Below are positions 34,309 through 43,269 of a stretch of DNA of 64,000 nucleotides, piece after piece (within the stretch, counting starts at the first letter, position 1; every line of letters starts with the position of its first letter). Below the pieces are notes generated by a model. The model did no database searches and was not told the origin of the DNA. It was given only the letters and a program-made list of their open reading frames with translations. Origin of the DNA: Vibrio cyclitrophicus (lineage in GTDB: Bacteria > Pseudomonadota > Gammaproteobacteria > Enterobacterales > Vibrionaceae); contig CP065366.1 of the NCBI GenBank assembly GCA_023206055.1, positions 3,410,001 through 3,474,000 on the forward strand, in the 5' to 3' direction. Both the position numbers and the translations under genes were made by a program.

Positions 34309-35631
34309 TTACTGCTTGAACCTAAACGGATATTTGGCTGGAACAAAGAGGACTGAACGTGGAAACGTTCGGTCCTTTCTTTTATCCGGAAGAATGAAGT
34401 GACTCAGACTTTCTCTCATCCTTTTAAGTTTGACTGGTAGGGTTCCGTCTGGGCTTAAAGCTAGCCAACGTAATTGCGCATCAATAAGGTTAATTGCGGC
34501 GGTAAAACTTACCCTAGTTGCTCGAACCCCGGCTTCTGAAGCTATCTTAACCATCTCTAATCGCACTAAGTTATAGGCAAGTAATACGCCCCAAAGCTCT
34601 TGCTTCACTCCGGCAGAAAAACGACTTCGTAAAGTGACGTGACTTTGCAGTTGAGTCTGTTTAATTTCACCATAACCTTCTTCTATCTCCCAGCGTTGCC
34701 AATAAATACGCAGCAGGCTTTCTAGCGAGTATCTACTAGGGTCTGTAAGTGAAGTAATAAAACCTTTTATCTCACCTTTTGGCTCTTGATATAGGACTAA
34801 TCTGGCTTCCCAACGTGCGGGTAAATTCGGATTCTGCCGTTGAGCTTGAGGAGAGATAGGCATTGAGATGAGCATGTCGTTCTCAGCATATTTCTCCAAC
34901 ACTTCATAGCGTAGCTTACGTTTTGCAGGCATTAACCAGTGAGCATTTTCCGCACTCTCTTGCCACGACAACAAAAGGTCTGCCGAGAAATAACAACGAT
35001 CAAATAAGGTCAATGAGTGTGCGGGGATATCATTGAATAGGCGCTTGGCTAGGGTCGTTTCACCGACATGACAACCATCAAAAGCTGCCCCCATAATCAT
35101 TCGTGTTTCTGTTGACATCAAAGCGACTAAACGAAGTTGAGGGTAAGGTTTCAATTTTTTAGAGATGAACCCAAATTCTTCAGCGTTCTCTGTGGAATCT
35201 TGACACCTAAATGTTGTCCCATCGACAGCAAGAACATTAAGCCCTAAGTCTTTGTCTTGTTGAAGGATATCTTCGCGCCAAGCCTTTACCGTTGTGTGAA
35301 ACAGAGCCGCTAACGGACTCTCATCTAGACGTCGGCGTGAATCAGTTAGGACACTGGGTGCAACACGAGACCAACTATCTTCAGGTTTAGGCTGAAGTGC
35401 GATGTCTAATGAACTGCATACCTCTTTGATAGACATGTTGCGTTGCAGTCCCATCCAAATAACTAACCAGACAGCTTGCTGAGCGGGAAGTCGGCGTCGT
35501 CTTATGCTCGCTTTATTGGTTTCAAGAAGAGCTTGTTCTATCCACTCAATCTGAATGGCGTCGACGACAGATTCATAATTGTCGGCATCTTCAATGGTCT
35601 CGTGTGCCATTGCTAATTCTTGTTCAAGCAT
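34309..35631 (-). CDS. IS4-family DDE transposase
   Basis: A 440-aa transposase with the DDE catalytic residues in LAVDGTTF, LFDRCYFS and the Y-R-E-K signature YWQRWEIEEGYGEIK. The stretch LRSRFSAGVKQELWGVLLAYNLVR matches IS4 InsG. It is full length with no frameshift, so probably active. ATG 35631 is chosen: the frame extends upstream to 35649, but those codons lie in a terminator-like hairpin. The only Shine-Dalgarno-like bases (GGGG) are within that hairpin's 3' arm. The stop codon lies in the left inverted-repeat region. Confidence 0.95.
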   Translation of the reverse strand: MLEQELAMAHETIEDADNYESVVDAIQIEWIEQALLETNKASIRRRRLPAQQAVWLVIWMGLQRNMSIKEVCSSLDIALQPKPEDSWSRVAPSVLTDSRRRLDESPLAALFHTTVKAWREDILQQDKDLGLNVLAVDGTTFRCQDSTENAEEFGFISKKLKPYPQLRLVALMSTETRMIMGAAFDGCHVGETTLAKRLFNDIPAHSLTLFDRCYFSADLLLSWQESAENAHWLMPAKRKLRYEVLEKYAENDMLISMPISPQAQRQNPNLPARWEARLVLYQEPKGEIKGFITSLTDPSRYSLESLLRIYWQRWEIEEGYGEIKQTQLQSHVTLRSRFSAGVKQELWGVLLAYNLVRLEMVKIASEAGVRATRVSFTAAINLIDAQLRWLALSPDGTLPVKLKRMRESLSHFILPDKRKDRTFPRSVLFVPAKYPFRFKQ

Positions 35632-35667
35632 AAAAAAAATCCCCATCAACGTTGTTGATGGGGATTA
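35632..35667 (-). terminator. Hairpin and T-run immediately before the transposase start
   Basis: Reading the minus strand, AATCCCCATCAAC, a three-base loop and GTTGATGGGGATT are followed by TTTTTT and then the ATG. As RNA it would act as a terminator for transcription entering from outside, or would hide the ribosome-binding bases. IS10 and IS50 use comparable fold-back structures to stop transposase synthesis from read-through transcripts. Confidence 0.75.
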
Positions 35668-35714
35668 TCTGCTAACTGCAAGATCGTTCAAGTCTTCTTA
35701 AACGATCGGCATTA

Positions 35715-35726
35715 CATCTATGTGGC
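35715..35726. repeat. Right 12-bp target-site duplication of the IS
   Basis: CATCTATGTGGC directly follows the right inverted repeat, matching the left copy exactly. The GGTTTTTTT after it is the 3' arm and T-run of the split acs terminator. Confidence 0.95.
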
Positions 35727-35984
35727 GGTTTTTTTATGGCTGATCTTGATCTCAAATATCCCGCCCCAAATTAAGGCTAAGACGCTTTTTTGTTAAGTTG
35801 GTAACAATTCCAAGCTGTATCAATAGGAGATTAGACCAGTAAATTGCTGCGATTTGCGCTGAATTAGCTATAATCTGGTTCTAATTTTTAAATTTGGGTT
35901 TTTCTCACTGGAAATTAACCGCAAATTTTCAATAAAATGGCAACATTCACGTTCGTAAACACGATAAAGGAAGATAGCCCCACG

Positions 35985-36434
35985 ATGTCTACAAAGTTTC
36001 GCATTCTAGTTTTAAATGGCCCAAACCTTAACCTGTTAGGCCTTAGAGAGCCTGCACACTACGGTTCTCAAACACTTGACCAGATTATTAGCTCACTGAC
36101 CGAGCAAGCGAAAACACACGATGTTGAGCTATCTCACTTACAGTCAAATCGTGAGTATGAACTGATTGAAGCTATCCATAGTGCTTATCAAAATGTTGAT
36201 TTTATCATTATCAACCCAGCAGCCTTTACACATACCAGTGTGGCACTGCGTGATGCACTACTTGGCGTTGCAATCCCATTTATTGAGGTTCATCTATCGA
36301 ATGTTCACGCACGTGAACCATTCCGCCACCACTCTTACCTATCTGATAAAGCAGAAGGTGTGATTTGTGGCTTAGGTGCCCAAGGTTATCAATTTGCTTT
36401 GACCGCTGCGCTCAGCAAGCTCAATTCAAAGTAA
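35985..36434 (+). CDS. aroQ: 3-dehydroquinate dehydratase, type II
   Basis: AroQ converts 3-dehydroquinate to 3-dehydroshikimate in aromatic amino acid synthesis; it forms dodecamers. The 149-aa protein shows VLNGPNLNLLGLREP (catalytic Tyr follows in HYG), QSNREYELIEAI, IINPAAFTHTSVALRDAL and EVHLSNVHAREPFRHHSY. The open frame runs 16 codons further upstream to 35937, but homologues start at MSTK..RILVLNGPN, so ATG 35985 is used. It leads the aroQ-accB-accC group. Confidence 0.96.
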   Translation: MSTKFRILVLNGPNLNLLGLREPAHYGSQTLDQIISSLTEQAKTHDVELSHLQSNREYELIEAIHSAYQNVDFIIINPAAFTHTSVALRDALLGVAIPFIEVHLSNVHAREPFRHHSYLSDKAEGVICGLGAQGYQFALTAALSKLNSK

Positions 36435-36508
36435 ACATAAACAACGAACTATTACTAACCTACTCAGTCATAGAGTAAGTTCAATTAACAGATAAAGAGA
36501 AAGAAACA

Positions 36509-36958
36509 ATGGATATTCGCAAAATCAAAAAGCTAATCGAATTGGTTGAAGAGTCTGGTATTTCTGAGCTAGAAATCTCTGAAGGTGAAGAGTCAGTACG
36601 AATCAGTCGTAACAGCACTGCACCTGTAGCACCTGTTCAATATGCAGCGGCTCCAGCACCTGTAGCAGCAACTCCTGCGGCGGCACCTGTAGCAGCAGAA
36701 GCAGCAGCTCCTGCAGTTCCAGCTGGTCACCAAGTTCTTTCTCCAATGGTTGGTACTTTCTACGGCGCTCCAAGCCCAGACGCAAAACCATTCGTTAAAG
36801 TTGGTCAATCTGTAACGGCTGGCGAAACGCTATGTATCGTTGAAGCAATGAAAATGATGAACCAAATCGAAGCTGATAAATCTGGTGTTGTAACAGCTAT
36901 CCTAGTTGAAGACGGTCAACCAGTAGAATTCGACCAAGCTCTAGTAATTATCGAATAA
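36509..36958 (+). CDS. accB: Biotin carboxyl carrier protein of acetyl-CoA carboxylase
   Basis: AccB carries CO2 on biotin between biotin carboxylase and carboxyltransferase in the first step of fatty acid synthesis. Residues 1-35 are the helical N-terminal part. Residues 36-72 are an Ala/Pro-rich flexible linker. The biotinyl domain follows, with EAMKMMN and the biotinylated lysine at 115. Length 149 aa is normal. accC follows 15 bp later; in E. coli AccB autoregulates this operon. Confidence 0.98.
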   Translation: MDIRKIKKLIELVEESGISELEISEGEESVRISRNSTAPVAPVQYAAAPAPVAATPAAAPVAAEAAAPAVPAGHQVLSPMVGTFYGAPSPDAKPFVKVGQSVTAGETLCIVEAMKMMNQIEADKSGVVTAILVEDGQPVEFDQALVIIE

Positions 36959-36973
36959 TAGAGAGCACTCATT

Positions 36974-38317
36974 ATGTTAGATAAATTAGTAATCGCGAAC
37001 CGTGGTGAGATTGCACTACGTATTCTGCGTGCATGTAAAGAGCTTGGCATTAAAACGGTAGCGGTTCACTCAACTGCTGACCGTGACCTTAAGCACGTAC
37101 TGCTTGCAGACGAAACCATTTGTATCGGTCCAGCTCGTGGTATCGATAGCTACCTAAACATCCCTCGTATCATCAGCGCAGCTGAAGTTACAGGTGCAGT
37201 AGCTGTTCACCCTGGCTACGGCTTCCTATCTGAAAATGCAGACTTCGCAGAACAGGTAGAGCGCAGTGGCTTTATCTTTGTTGGCCCTAAAGCTGAAACC
37301 ATTCGCATGATGGGTGACAAAGTGTCAGCTATCACGTCAATGAAGAAAGCTGGTGTACCTTGTGTACCAGGTTCTGACGGCCCTCTTGACGACGACGAAG
37401 CAAAAAACAAAGCGCACGCTAAGCGCATTGGCTTCCCAGTTATCATCAAGGCATCTGGCGGCGGCGGCGGTCGTGGTATGCGTGTTGTTCGTTCTGAAGC
37501 AGAACTAACAGAAGCTATCGCGATGACTCGTGCTGAAGCAAAAGCATGTTTCAACAACGACATGGTTTACATGGAGAAATTCCTAGAAAACCCACGTCAC
37601 ATTGAAGTACAAGTGCTTGCAGATGGCCAAGGTAATGCTATCCACCTAGGTGAGCGTGACTGTTCAATGCAGCGTCGTCACCAGAAAGTTGTGGAAGAAG
37701 CGCCAGCTCCAGGTATCACTGAAGAGATGCGTAAGTACATCGGCGAACGCTGTACTCGTGCATGTATTGAGATCGGTTACCGCGGTGCAGGTACATTTGA
37801 ATTCCTATACGAGAACGGTGAGTTCTACTTCATCGAAATGAACACTCGTATCCAGGTTGAACACACGATTACTGAAATGGTAACGGGTATCGACCTAGTG
37901 AAAGAACAGCTACGTATTGCAGCTGGTCAGCCTCTATCATTCACTCAGGATGATATTAAGCTGCGCGGCCACTCAATCGAATGTCGTATCAATGCTGAAG
38001 ATCCAGTTCGTTTCCTACCTTCACCAGGTAAGATTGAACGTTTCCACGCACCAGGTGGCATGGGCGTACGTTGGGAATCTCACATCTACACGGGTTACAC
38101 AGTGCCACCACACTACGATTCAATGATTGGTAAGCTGATCACTTACGGTGAGAACCGTGATGTTGCTATCGCTCGTATGAAGAACGCATTGGGTGAAATG
38201 ATTATTGAAGGTATTAACGTTAATACCGAGCTTCAACTGTCTATTATGAACGACGAAAACTTCCAACACGGTGGTGCAAACATCCACTACCTTGAGAAGA
38301 AACTTGGTTTGTCATAA
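36974..38317 (+). CDS. accC: Biotin carboxylase subunit of acetyl-CoA carboxylase
   Basis: AccC carboxylates biotin on AccB using ATP and bicarbonate. The 447-aa ATP-grasp enzyme begins LDKLVIANRGEIALRILRAC and contains HPGYGFLSENADFA, the glycine loop KASGGGGGRGMRVV, EERDCSMQRRHQK-type sequence (GERDCSMQRRHQK) and FIEMNTRIQVEHTITE with the catalytic residues. Full length and unremarkable, co-transcribed with accB. Confidence 0.98.
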   Translation: MLDKLVIANRGEIALRILRACKELGIKTVAVHSTADRDLKHVLLADETICIGPARGIDSYLNIPRIISAAEVTGAVAVHPGYGFLSENADFAEQVERSGFIFVGPKAETIRMMGDKVSAITSMKKAGVPCVPGSDGPLDDDEAKNKAHAKRIGFPVIIKASGGGGGRGMRVVRSEAELTEAIAMTRAEAKACFNNDMVYMEKFLENPRHIEVQVLADGQGNAIHLGERDCSMQRRHQKVVEEAPAPGITEEMRKYIGERCTRACIEIGYRGAGTFEFLYENGEFYFIEMNTRIQVEHTITEMVTGIDLVKEQLRIAAGQPLSFTQDDIKLRGHSIECRINAEDPVRFLPSPGKIERFHAPGGMGVRWESHIYTGYTVPPHYDSMIGKLITYGENRDVAIARMKNALGEMIIEGINVNTELQLSIMNDENFQHGGANIHYLEKKLGLS

Positions 38318-38338
38318 TCCGTTCGTTTAAGAACAGTC

Positions 38339-38364
38339 AAAATGCTCACTTCGGTGAGCATTTT
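38339..38364 (+). terminator. accC terminator
   Basis: AAAATGCTCAC, TTCG tetraloop, GTGAGCATTTT and further T form a strong intrinsic terminator. Confidence 0.92.
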
Positions 38365-38487
38365 TGTTTTTGAACCGCCGAAAAAATCAATCTTTAATCC
38401 CCATTATATTCCGTGGGGTTTTGGTGAATTTGCTCATATTTTCTGCTAGACTCGCCATCCAATTTTTCTCATATAGAAGATGCAGCC

Positions 38488-39375
38488 ATGCCTTGGATTC
38501 AAATCAAGCTTAATGCTACCAATGAAAATGCCGAACAAATCGGCGACATGTTAATGGAAGAGACTGGTGCTCTTTCTGTAACTTTCCTGGATGCACAAGA
38601 TACCCCTGTATTTGAGCCTCTGCCGGGCGAAACTCGCCTTTGGGGTGATACTGACATTCTGGCGCTTTACGACGCTGAGACTGATACTGGTGTCGTTCTA
38701 GCGCAGATTAAAGCAAGCAACATGTTCCCTGCAGACTTTGCTCATAAAGTAGAGCAAATTGAAGACAAAGATTGGGAACGTGAATGGATGGACAACTTCC
38801 ACCCAATGAAGTTTGGTGAGCGTTTATGGATTTGCCCTAGCTGGCGCGATATCCCTGAACCTGACGCTGTAAACGTAATGCTAGATCCAGGCCTTGCATT
38901 TGGTACAGGTACTCACCCGACAACGGCATTGTGTCTTGAGTGGCTTGAAGGCCTAGACCTTACAGGCAAAACCGTGATCGACTTCGGTTGTGGCTCTGGC
39001 ATCCTTGCGATCGCTGCGATCAAACTAGGCGCGGCAAAAGTTATCGGGATCGACATTGATCCTCAAGCTCTGCTTGCATCAAAAGACAACGCACAACGCA
39101 ATGGCGTTGCTGAGCAACTAGAGGTGTTCTTGCCACAAGATCAACCGGAAGGTTTGCTAGCAGACGTTGTTGTTGCCAACATTCTTGCAGGTCCATTACG
39201 CGACCTTTCTGGCATCATCAAGGGCCTAGTTAAGCCAAATGGTGTACTTGCGATGTCGGGTGTTTTAGATACACAAGCAGAAGATGTTGCGACTTATTAT
39301 CGTGATGAGCTTCACATTGATCCGATCATCGAACAACAAGAATGGTGTCGAATCTCAGGTCGCAAGCAAGGCTAG
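38488..39375 (+). CDS. prmA: Ribosomal protein L11 methyltransferase
   Basis: PrmA trimethylates ribosomal protein L11 (its substrate gene, rplK, is also in this window). The 295-aa protein has an N-terminal substrate-recognition domain (1-90) and a Rossmann methyltransferase domain with PGLAFGTGTHPTT (134-146) and DFGCGSG (165-171), the SAM loop. The prmA-dusB-fis order is common in gamma-proteobacteria. Confidence 0.96.
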   Translation: MPWIQIKLNATNENAEQIGDMLMEETGALSVTFLDAQDTPVFEPLPGETRLWGDTDILALYDAETDTGVVLAQIKASNMFPADFAHKVEQIEDKDWEREWMDNFHPMKFGERLWICPSWRDIPEPDAVNVMLDPGLAFGTGTHPTTALCLEWLEGLDLTGKTVIDFGCGSGILAIAAIKLGAAKVIGIDIDPQALLASKDNAQRNGVAEQLEVFLPQDQPEGLLADVVVANILAGPLRDLSGIIKGLVKPNGVLAMSGVLDTQAEDVATYYRDELHIDPIIEQQEWCRISGRKQG

Positions 39376-39506
39376 ACAAGACTTTGGGTGCTAATTGACT
39401 GAAATTTAAACAAATTACAAAAACAAATTGTAAATGCTCAAATATTAGTCTTTTCACGCAGCGAAAAAATGCGTAAAATGCGCGCCCTTGCTGGTACAGA
39501 ACTGTG

Positions 39507-40484
39507 ATGACATTTTTGAAAATCGGAAATTATCAACTTAAGAACAATCTAATCGTCGCTCCTATGGCTGGCGTAACGGATAGACCATTCCGTGAGTTGT
39601 GTCTTCGCTACGGTGCGGGGATGGCAGTCAGTGAAATGATGTCCTCCAATCCGAAAGTTTGGAAAACGTCAAAGTCTCAGCAGCGTATGGTACATGAAGG
39701 CGAATCGGGCATTCGTTCAGTACAAATCGCTGGTGCAGATCCACAGCTTATGGCCGAGGCTGCTCAATTTAATGTCGATAACGGTGCGCAAATCATCGAT
39801 ATCAACATGGGGTGTCCAGCCAAAAAAGTGAATAAAAAGCTTGCGGGCTCAGCCTTACTGCAGCATCCAGAACTCATTGAAGACATTCTGAAAGCTGTGG
39901 TAAATGCTGTCGACGTTCCAGTAACGTTGAAAACGCGCACAGGCTGGGATACAGACAATAGAAACTGTGTCCAAATCGCGAAAATAGCCGAAGACTGCGG
40001 CATACAAGCTCTTGCCCTCCATGGAAGAACACGCGCTTGTATGTACAAAGGTGAGGCAGAATACAAACACATTAAAGCAGCGAAACAAGCAGTATCTATT
40101 CCGGTTATCGCTAACGGTGATATCGATAGTCCGGAAAAAGCGAAGTTTGTGCTGGAGTACACCGGCGCTGATGCTTTAATGATAGGTCGACCTGCCCAAG
40201 GACGTCCTTGGATTTTTAACGAAATCCTACACTATTTGGAAAACGGCACCACGATGGACCCACTCCCGATTTCGGAAGTGAAAGACATCATGCTTGGTCA
40301 CGTGCACGCTCTACATGAATTTTATGGAGAGTTTTTAGGCCCTCGCATCGCTCGTAAGCATGTGGGTTGGTATCTAAAAGAACATGAACAAGCGAGTGAG
40401 TTTCGCCGTACCTTCAACGCATTCGAAGCAGGTGATCTGCAGCTTGAGGCGCTAGAAGGTTTTTTTGATAACGTTGCACCATAA
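39507..40484 (+). CDS. dusB: tRNA-dihydrouridine synthase B
   Basis: DusB is an FMN enzyme that reduces uridines (position 17) in tRNA D-loops. The 325-aa TIM-barrel protein has APMAGVTDRPFR near its start, DINMGCPAKKV with the catalytic cysteine (about residues 97-107), and HGRTRACMYKGEAEY. ATG 39507 is chosen over GTG 39504. It is the usual upstream partner of fis, 23 bp away, and shares its growth-phase-controlled promoter in enterics. Confidence 0.95.
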   Translation: MTFLKIGNYQLKNNLIVAPMAGVTDRPFRELCLRYGAGMAVSEMMSSNPKVWKTSKSQQRMVHEGESGIRSVQIAGADPQLMAEAAQFNVDNGAQIIDINMGCPAKKVNKKLAGSALLQHPELIEDILKAVVNAVDVPVTLKTRTGWDTDNRNCVQIAKIAEDCGIQALALHGRTRACMYKGEAEYKHIKAAKQAVSIPVIANGDIDSPEKAKFVLEYTGADALMIGRPAQGRPWIFNEILHYLENGTTMDPLPISEVKDIMLGHVHALHEFYGEFLGPRIARKHVGWYLKEHEQASEFRRTFNAFEAGDLQLEALEGFFDNVAP

Positions 40485-40507
40485 TTACGAGAAGAGCTAG
40501 ACCGAAT

Positions 40508-40804
40508 ATGTTCGAACAAAATCTGACTTCAGAAGCATTGACAGTAACTACAGTTACATCACAAGACCAAATCACGCAGAAGCCACTACGTGACTCAGTT
40601 AAAGCATCATTGAAAAATTACCTTGCTCAATTAAACGGTCAAGAAGTCAGCGAGTTATACGAATTAGTATTAGCTGAAGTTGAACAGCCACTACTAGACA
40701 CTATCATGCAATACACTCGCGGTAATCAAACTCGCGCAGCAACCATGATGGGTATTAACCGCGGTACTCTTCGCAAGAAACTTAAAAAATACGGCATGAA
40801 CTAA
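40508..40804 (+). CDS. fis: DNA-binding protein Fis
   Basis: Fis is a nucleoid-associated, DNA-bending dimer that activates rRNA promoters and stimulates inversion and excision reactions. The 98-aa protein has the standard length. Its C-terminal helix-turn-helix reads QTRAATMMGINRGTLRKKLKKYGMN, nearly invariant in the family. It is transcribed with dusB. Confidence 0.98.
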   Translation: MFEQNLTSEALTVTTVTSQDQITQKPLRDSVKASLKNYLAQLNGQEVSELYELVLAEVEQPLLDTIMQYTRGNQTRAATMMGINRGTLRKKLKKYGMN

Positions 40805-40830
40805 TCGTTCTTTCGTAATTTATTGAATGG

Positions 40831-40868
40831 AAAGCCAAGCTCATTTTTGAGTTTGGCTTTTTTTTGGC
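40831..40868 (+). terminator. fis terminator
   Basis: AAAGCCAAGCTCA pairs (one G-T wobble) with TGAGTTTGGCTTT, then a T-run to about 40865. Confidence 0.88.
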
Positions 40869-40893
40869 TTGTAGAACTGTAATAGATGGCTGA

Positions 40894-41334
40894 TTACTCT
40901 CCAGTGCGACAGCAGCGCTCTTTATCAAGGTTTGCTGAATCCAAGGCTGCCAGAATAGAACAATGGCTTGCATCGTCGTCTACGTGGCCACAACACGCAT
41001 CATTAATCTTTTTAAGTGCGGTGCGAATCTTAGTTAACTCGGTAATTTTCTCATCAATCATCTCCAACTTGGCTGTTGTAATCGATTTAACTTCGGCACA
41101 ACTGTGCTGCGTCGCTTCCAAGCGAATCTCGAGTAATTCTTTAATCTCATCCAAACTCAGCCCCAACGCTTTAGATTTGAGAATAAACGTCACCTGTTTC
41201 TGGTTATTTTCATCATATAGGCGATAACCCGACTCACTGCGACGGGCTGGCGCGATAAGGTTATTCTTCTCATAAAATCGCAAGGTATCGGCCGTCACAC
41301 CGCACCGTTTCGCTAATTCACCGATCTGAAACAT
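40894..41334 (-). CDS. zntR: MerR-family zinc regulator ZntR
   Basis: ZntR is a metal-responsive activator that twists the zntA promoter when zinc binds, inducing zinc export. The 146-aa protein has the MerR helix-turn-helix (GELAKRCGVTADTLRFYEKNNLI, 5-27), a long dimerisation helix and a C-terminal metal loop. Cys79, Cys114, Cys115 and Cys125 match the ZntR zinc ligands, with an additional Cys pair at 141-142. ATG 41334 is preferred to GTG/ATG 41358 because AGTAGGA is well placed and homologues begin MxxIGELAK. zntA is not in the window. Confidence 0.9.
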   Translation of the reverse strand: MFQIGELAKRCGVTADTLRFYEKNNLIAPARRSESGYRLYDENNQKQVTFILKSKALGLSLDEIKELLEIRLEATQHSCAEVKSITTAKLEMIDEKITELTKIRTALKKINDACCGHVDDDASHCSILAALDSANLDKERCCRTGE

Positions 41335-41358
41335 GTTTTTTCCTACTGTTTCGTCCAT

Positions 41359-41659
41359 TCCACTATTAACCTTATCGTTACTTTTCAGGCTGAAATGACA
41401 CTTTTCATAATTAATTTTGAGATGCCAAACGATTGCGCGAGCTTTTTTGTAATAAATTAGTTAGAATCTGCGCCATCAAATTTGGAGTTGGTTATCTTAT
41501 AGCTAGATCATAAGACAAACCCAAAAGGTCTTTACCAAAACTGGCCAATATTTTATCTCTTACTGGTATCTAAGATAATCCACGCTAAGAAGGTAGAAAC
41601 AAGTTCTTTTTTGGCAAATATCTTTATTTTAACCCCATGAATTTGAGGAAGATGGAAGC
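41359..41659 (+). promoter_or_regulatory. purH promoter region
   Basis: A 300-bp interval before purH. It holds a PurR-like box at 41423-41438 (separate entry) and AT-rich promoter-like DNA, with RBS GAGGAAGATGGAAGC before ATG 41660. Confidence 0.5.
41423..41438. promoter_or_regulatory. PurR-like operator upstream of purH
   Basis: TGCCAAACGATTGCGC matches the PurR core GCAAACGTTTGC at 10 of 12 positions, including the central CG. It is 220 bp before purH, which in enteric bacteria is repressed by PurR with hypoxanthine or guanine. Confidence 0.55.
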
Positions 41660-43252
41660 ATGAATAACGCTCGTCCAATTCGCCGCGCTCTAATCAGCGT
41701 ATCAGACAAAACTGGTATCGTTGAATTTGCACAAGCTCTTGCTAACCGTGGTGTAGATATCCTATCTACCGGTGGCACTGCTCGCCTGCTTGCTGAAAAA
41801 GGCATCTCTGTTACAGAAGTATCTGACTACACTGGTTTCCCAGAAATGATGGATGGCCGTGTTAAGACTCTGCACCCAAAAGTTCATGGTGGTGTTCTAG
41901 GCCGTCGTGGCCAAGATGATGACGTGATGGAAACTCACGGTATCAACCCTATCGATATGGTTGTTGTAAACCTATACCCATTCGCAGAAACCGTTGCTAA
42001 AGAAGGTTGTACCCTTGCTGACGCTGTTGAGAACATCGACATCGGCGGTCCAACAATGGTTCGCTCTGCAGCGAAAAACCACAAAGACGTCACTATCGTT
42101 GTTAACGCACACGACTACGAGCGCGTTGTCGCTGAAATGGACGCGAACGAGAAATCTCTAACGCTAGAAACTCGCTTCGACCTCGCTATCGCAGCATTCG
42201 AGCACACAGCTTCTTACGACGGCATGATCGCAAACTACTTCGGCACTATGGTTCCATCTTACGGTGAGAACAAAGAAGGTGACGAAGAAAGCAAGTTCCC
42301 TCGCACGTTCAACCAACAGTTCGAGAAGAAACAAGACATGCGCTACGGTGAGAACAGCCACCAAGCAGCGGCATTCTACGTTGAAGCAAACCCTGAAGAA
42401 GCGTCAGTGTCTACTGCTCGCCAAATTCAAGGCAAAGCCCTTTCTTACAACAACATCGCTGACACTGACGCAGCACTTGAGTGTGTGAAAGAGTTCGACC
42501 AGCCAGCATGTGTGATTGTTAAGCACGCTAACCCATGTGGTGTAGCACTAGGTGAAGACATCCTAGAAGCTTACGACCGTGCATTCAAAACAGACCCAAC
42601 GTCTGCATTTGGCGGCATCATCGCTTTCAACCGTGAACTAGATGCTGCAACTGCAACGGCTATCACTGAGCGTCAATTCGTTGAAGTTATCATTGCACCT
42701 TCTGTTTCTGCTGAAGCAGTAGAAATCGTAGCGGCTAAGAAAAACCTTCGCCTACTTGAGTGTGGCGAGTGGACGACTAAGACAACAGGCTTTGACGTGA
42801 AACGCGTTAACGGTGGCTTGCTAGTTCAAGACCGCGACCAAGGCATGGTTTCTGAAGACTACTTAAAAGTGGTTTCTAAGCGCCAACCTACAGCTGAAGA
42901 GCTAAAAGACGCACTGTTCTGCTGGAAAGTAGCGAAGTACGTTAAATCTAACGCGATCGTTTACTCAAAAGGCGATATGACTATTGGTGTAGGCGCAGGC
43001 CAAATGAGCCGCGTTTACTCTGCGAAAATCGCAGGCATCAAAGCGGCAGACGAAGGTCTACAGGTTGAAGGTTGTGTGATGGCATCAGATGCATTCTTCC
43101 CATTCCGTGACGGTATCGACGCGGCAGCAGAAGCTGGCATCAAGTGTGTTATCCAACCGGGCGGCTCTATGCGTGATGACGAAGTTATCGCAGCAGCAGA
43201 CGAGCACGGCATGGCGATGATCTTTACGGGCATGCGTCACTTCCGCCACTAA
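41660..43252 (+). CDS. purH: Bifunctional AICAR formyltransferase / IMP cyclohydrolase
   Basis: PurH performs the last two steps of IMP synthesis. The 530-aa protein has an N-terminal cyclohydrolase domain (1-~200; STGGTARLL, GRVKTLHPKVHGG) and a C-terminal transformylase domain containing KHANPCGVA, DPTSAFGGIIAFN and AFFPFRDGID. Length is normal. purD follows after a 282-bp gap containing an extragenic palindromic repeat, in the usual purHD order. Confidence 0.98.
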   Translation: MNNARPIRRALISVSDKTGIVEFAQALANRGVDILSTGGTARLLAEKGISVTEVSDYTGFPEMMDGRVKTLHPKVHGGVLGRRGQDDDVMETHGINPIDMVVVNLYPFAETVAKEGCTLADAVENIDIGGPTMVRSAAKNHKDVTIVVNAHDYERVVAEMDANEKSLTLETRFDLAIAAFEHTASYDGMIANYFGTMVPSYGENKEGDEESKFPRTFNQQFEKKQDMRYGENSHQAAAFYVEANPEEASVSTARQIQGKALSYNNIADTDAALECVKEFDQPACVIVKHANPCGVALGEDILEAYDRAFKTDPTSAFGGIIAFNRELDAATATAITERQFVEVIIAPSVSAEAVEIVAAKKNLRLLECGEWTTKTTGFDVKRVNGGLLVQDRDQGMVSEDYLKVVSKRQPTAEELKDALFCWKVAKYVKSNAIVYSKGDMTIGVGAGQMSRVYSAKIAGIKAADEGLQVEGCVMASDAFFPFRDGIDAAAEAGIKCVIQPGGSMRDDEVIAAADEHGMAMIFTGMRHFRH

Positions 43253-43269
43253 TTTCCTCTTCGTATTTG

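Larger units (their letters stand above)
34289..35714 (-). mobile_element. Complete IS4-family insertion sequence
   Basis: The element is 1426 bp, the same length as E. coli IS4. It has imperfect terminal inverted repeats beginning TAATGCCGTTCGGATAAG (left) and TAATGCCGATCGTTTAAG (right, read inward), as in the IS4 subgroup. It carries one transposase gene on the minus strand. It sits between acs and aroQ, and removal of one duplication restores an uninterrupted acs terminator. Confidence 0.96.
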
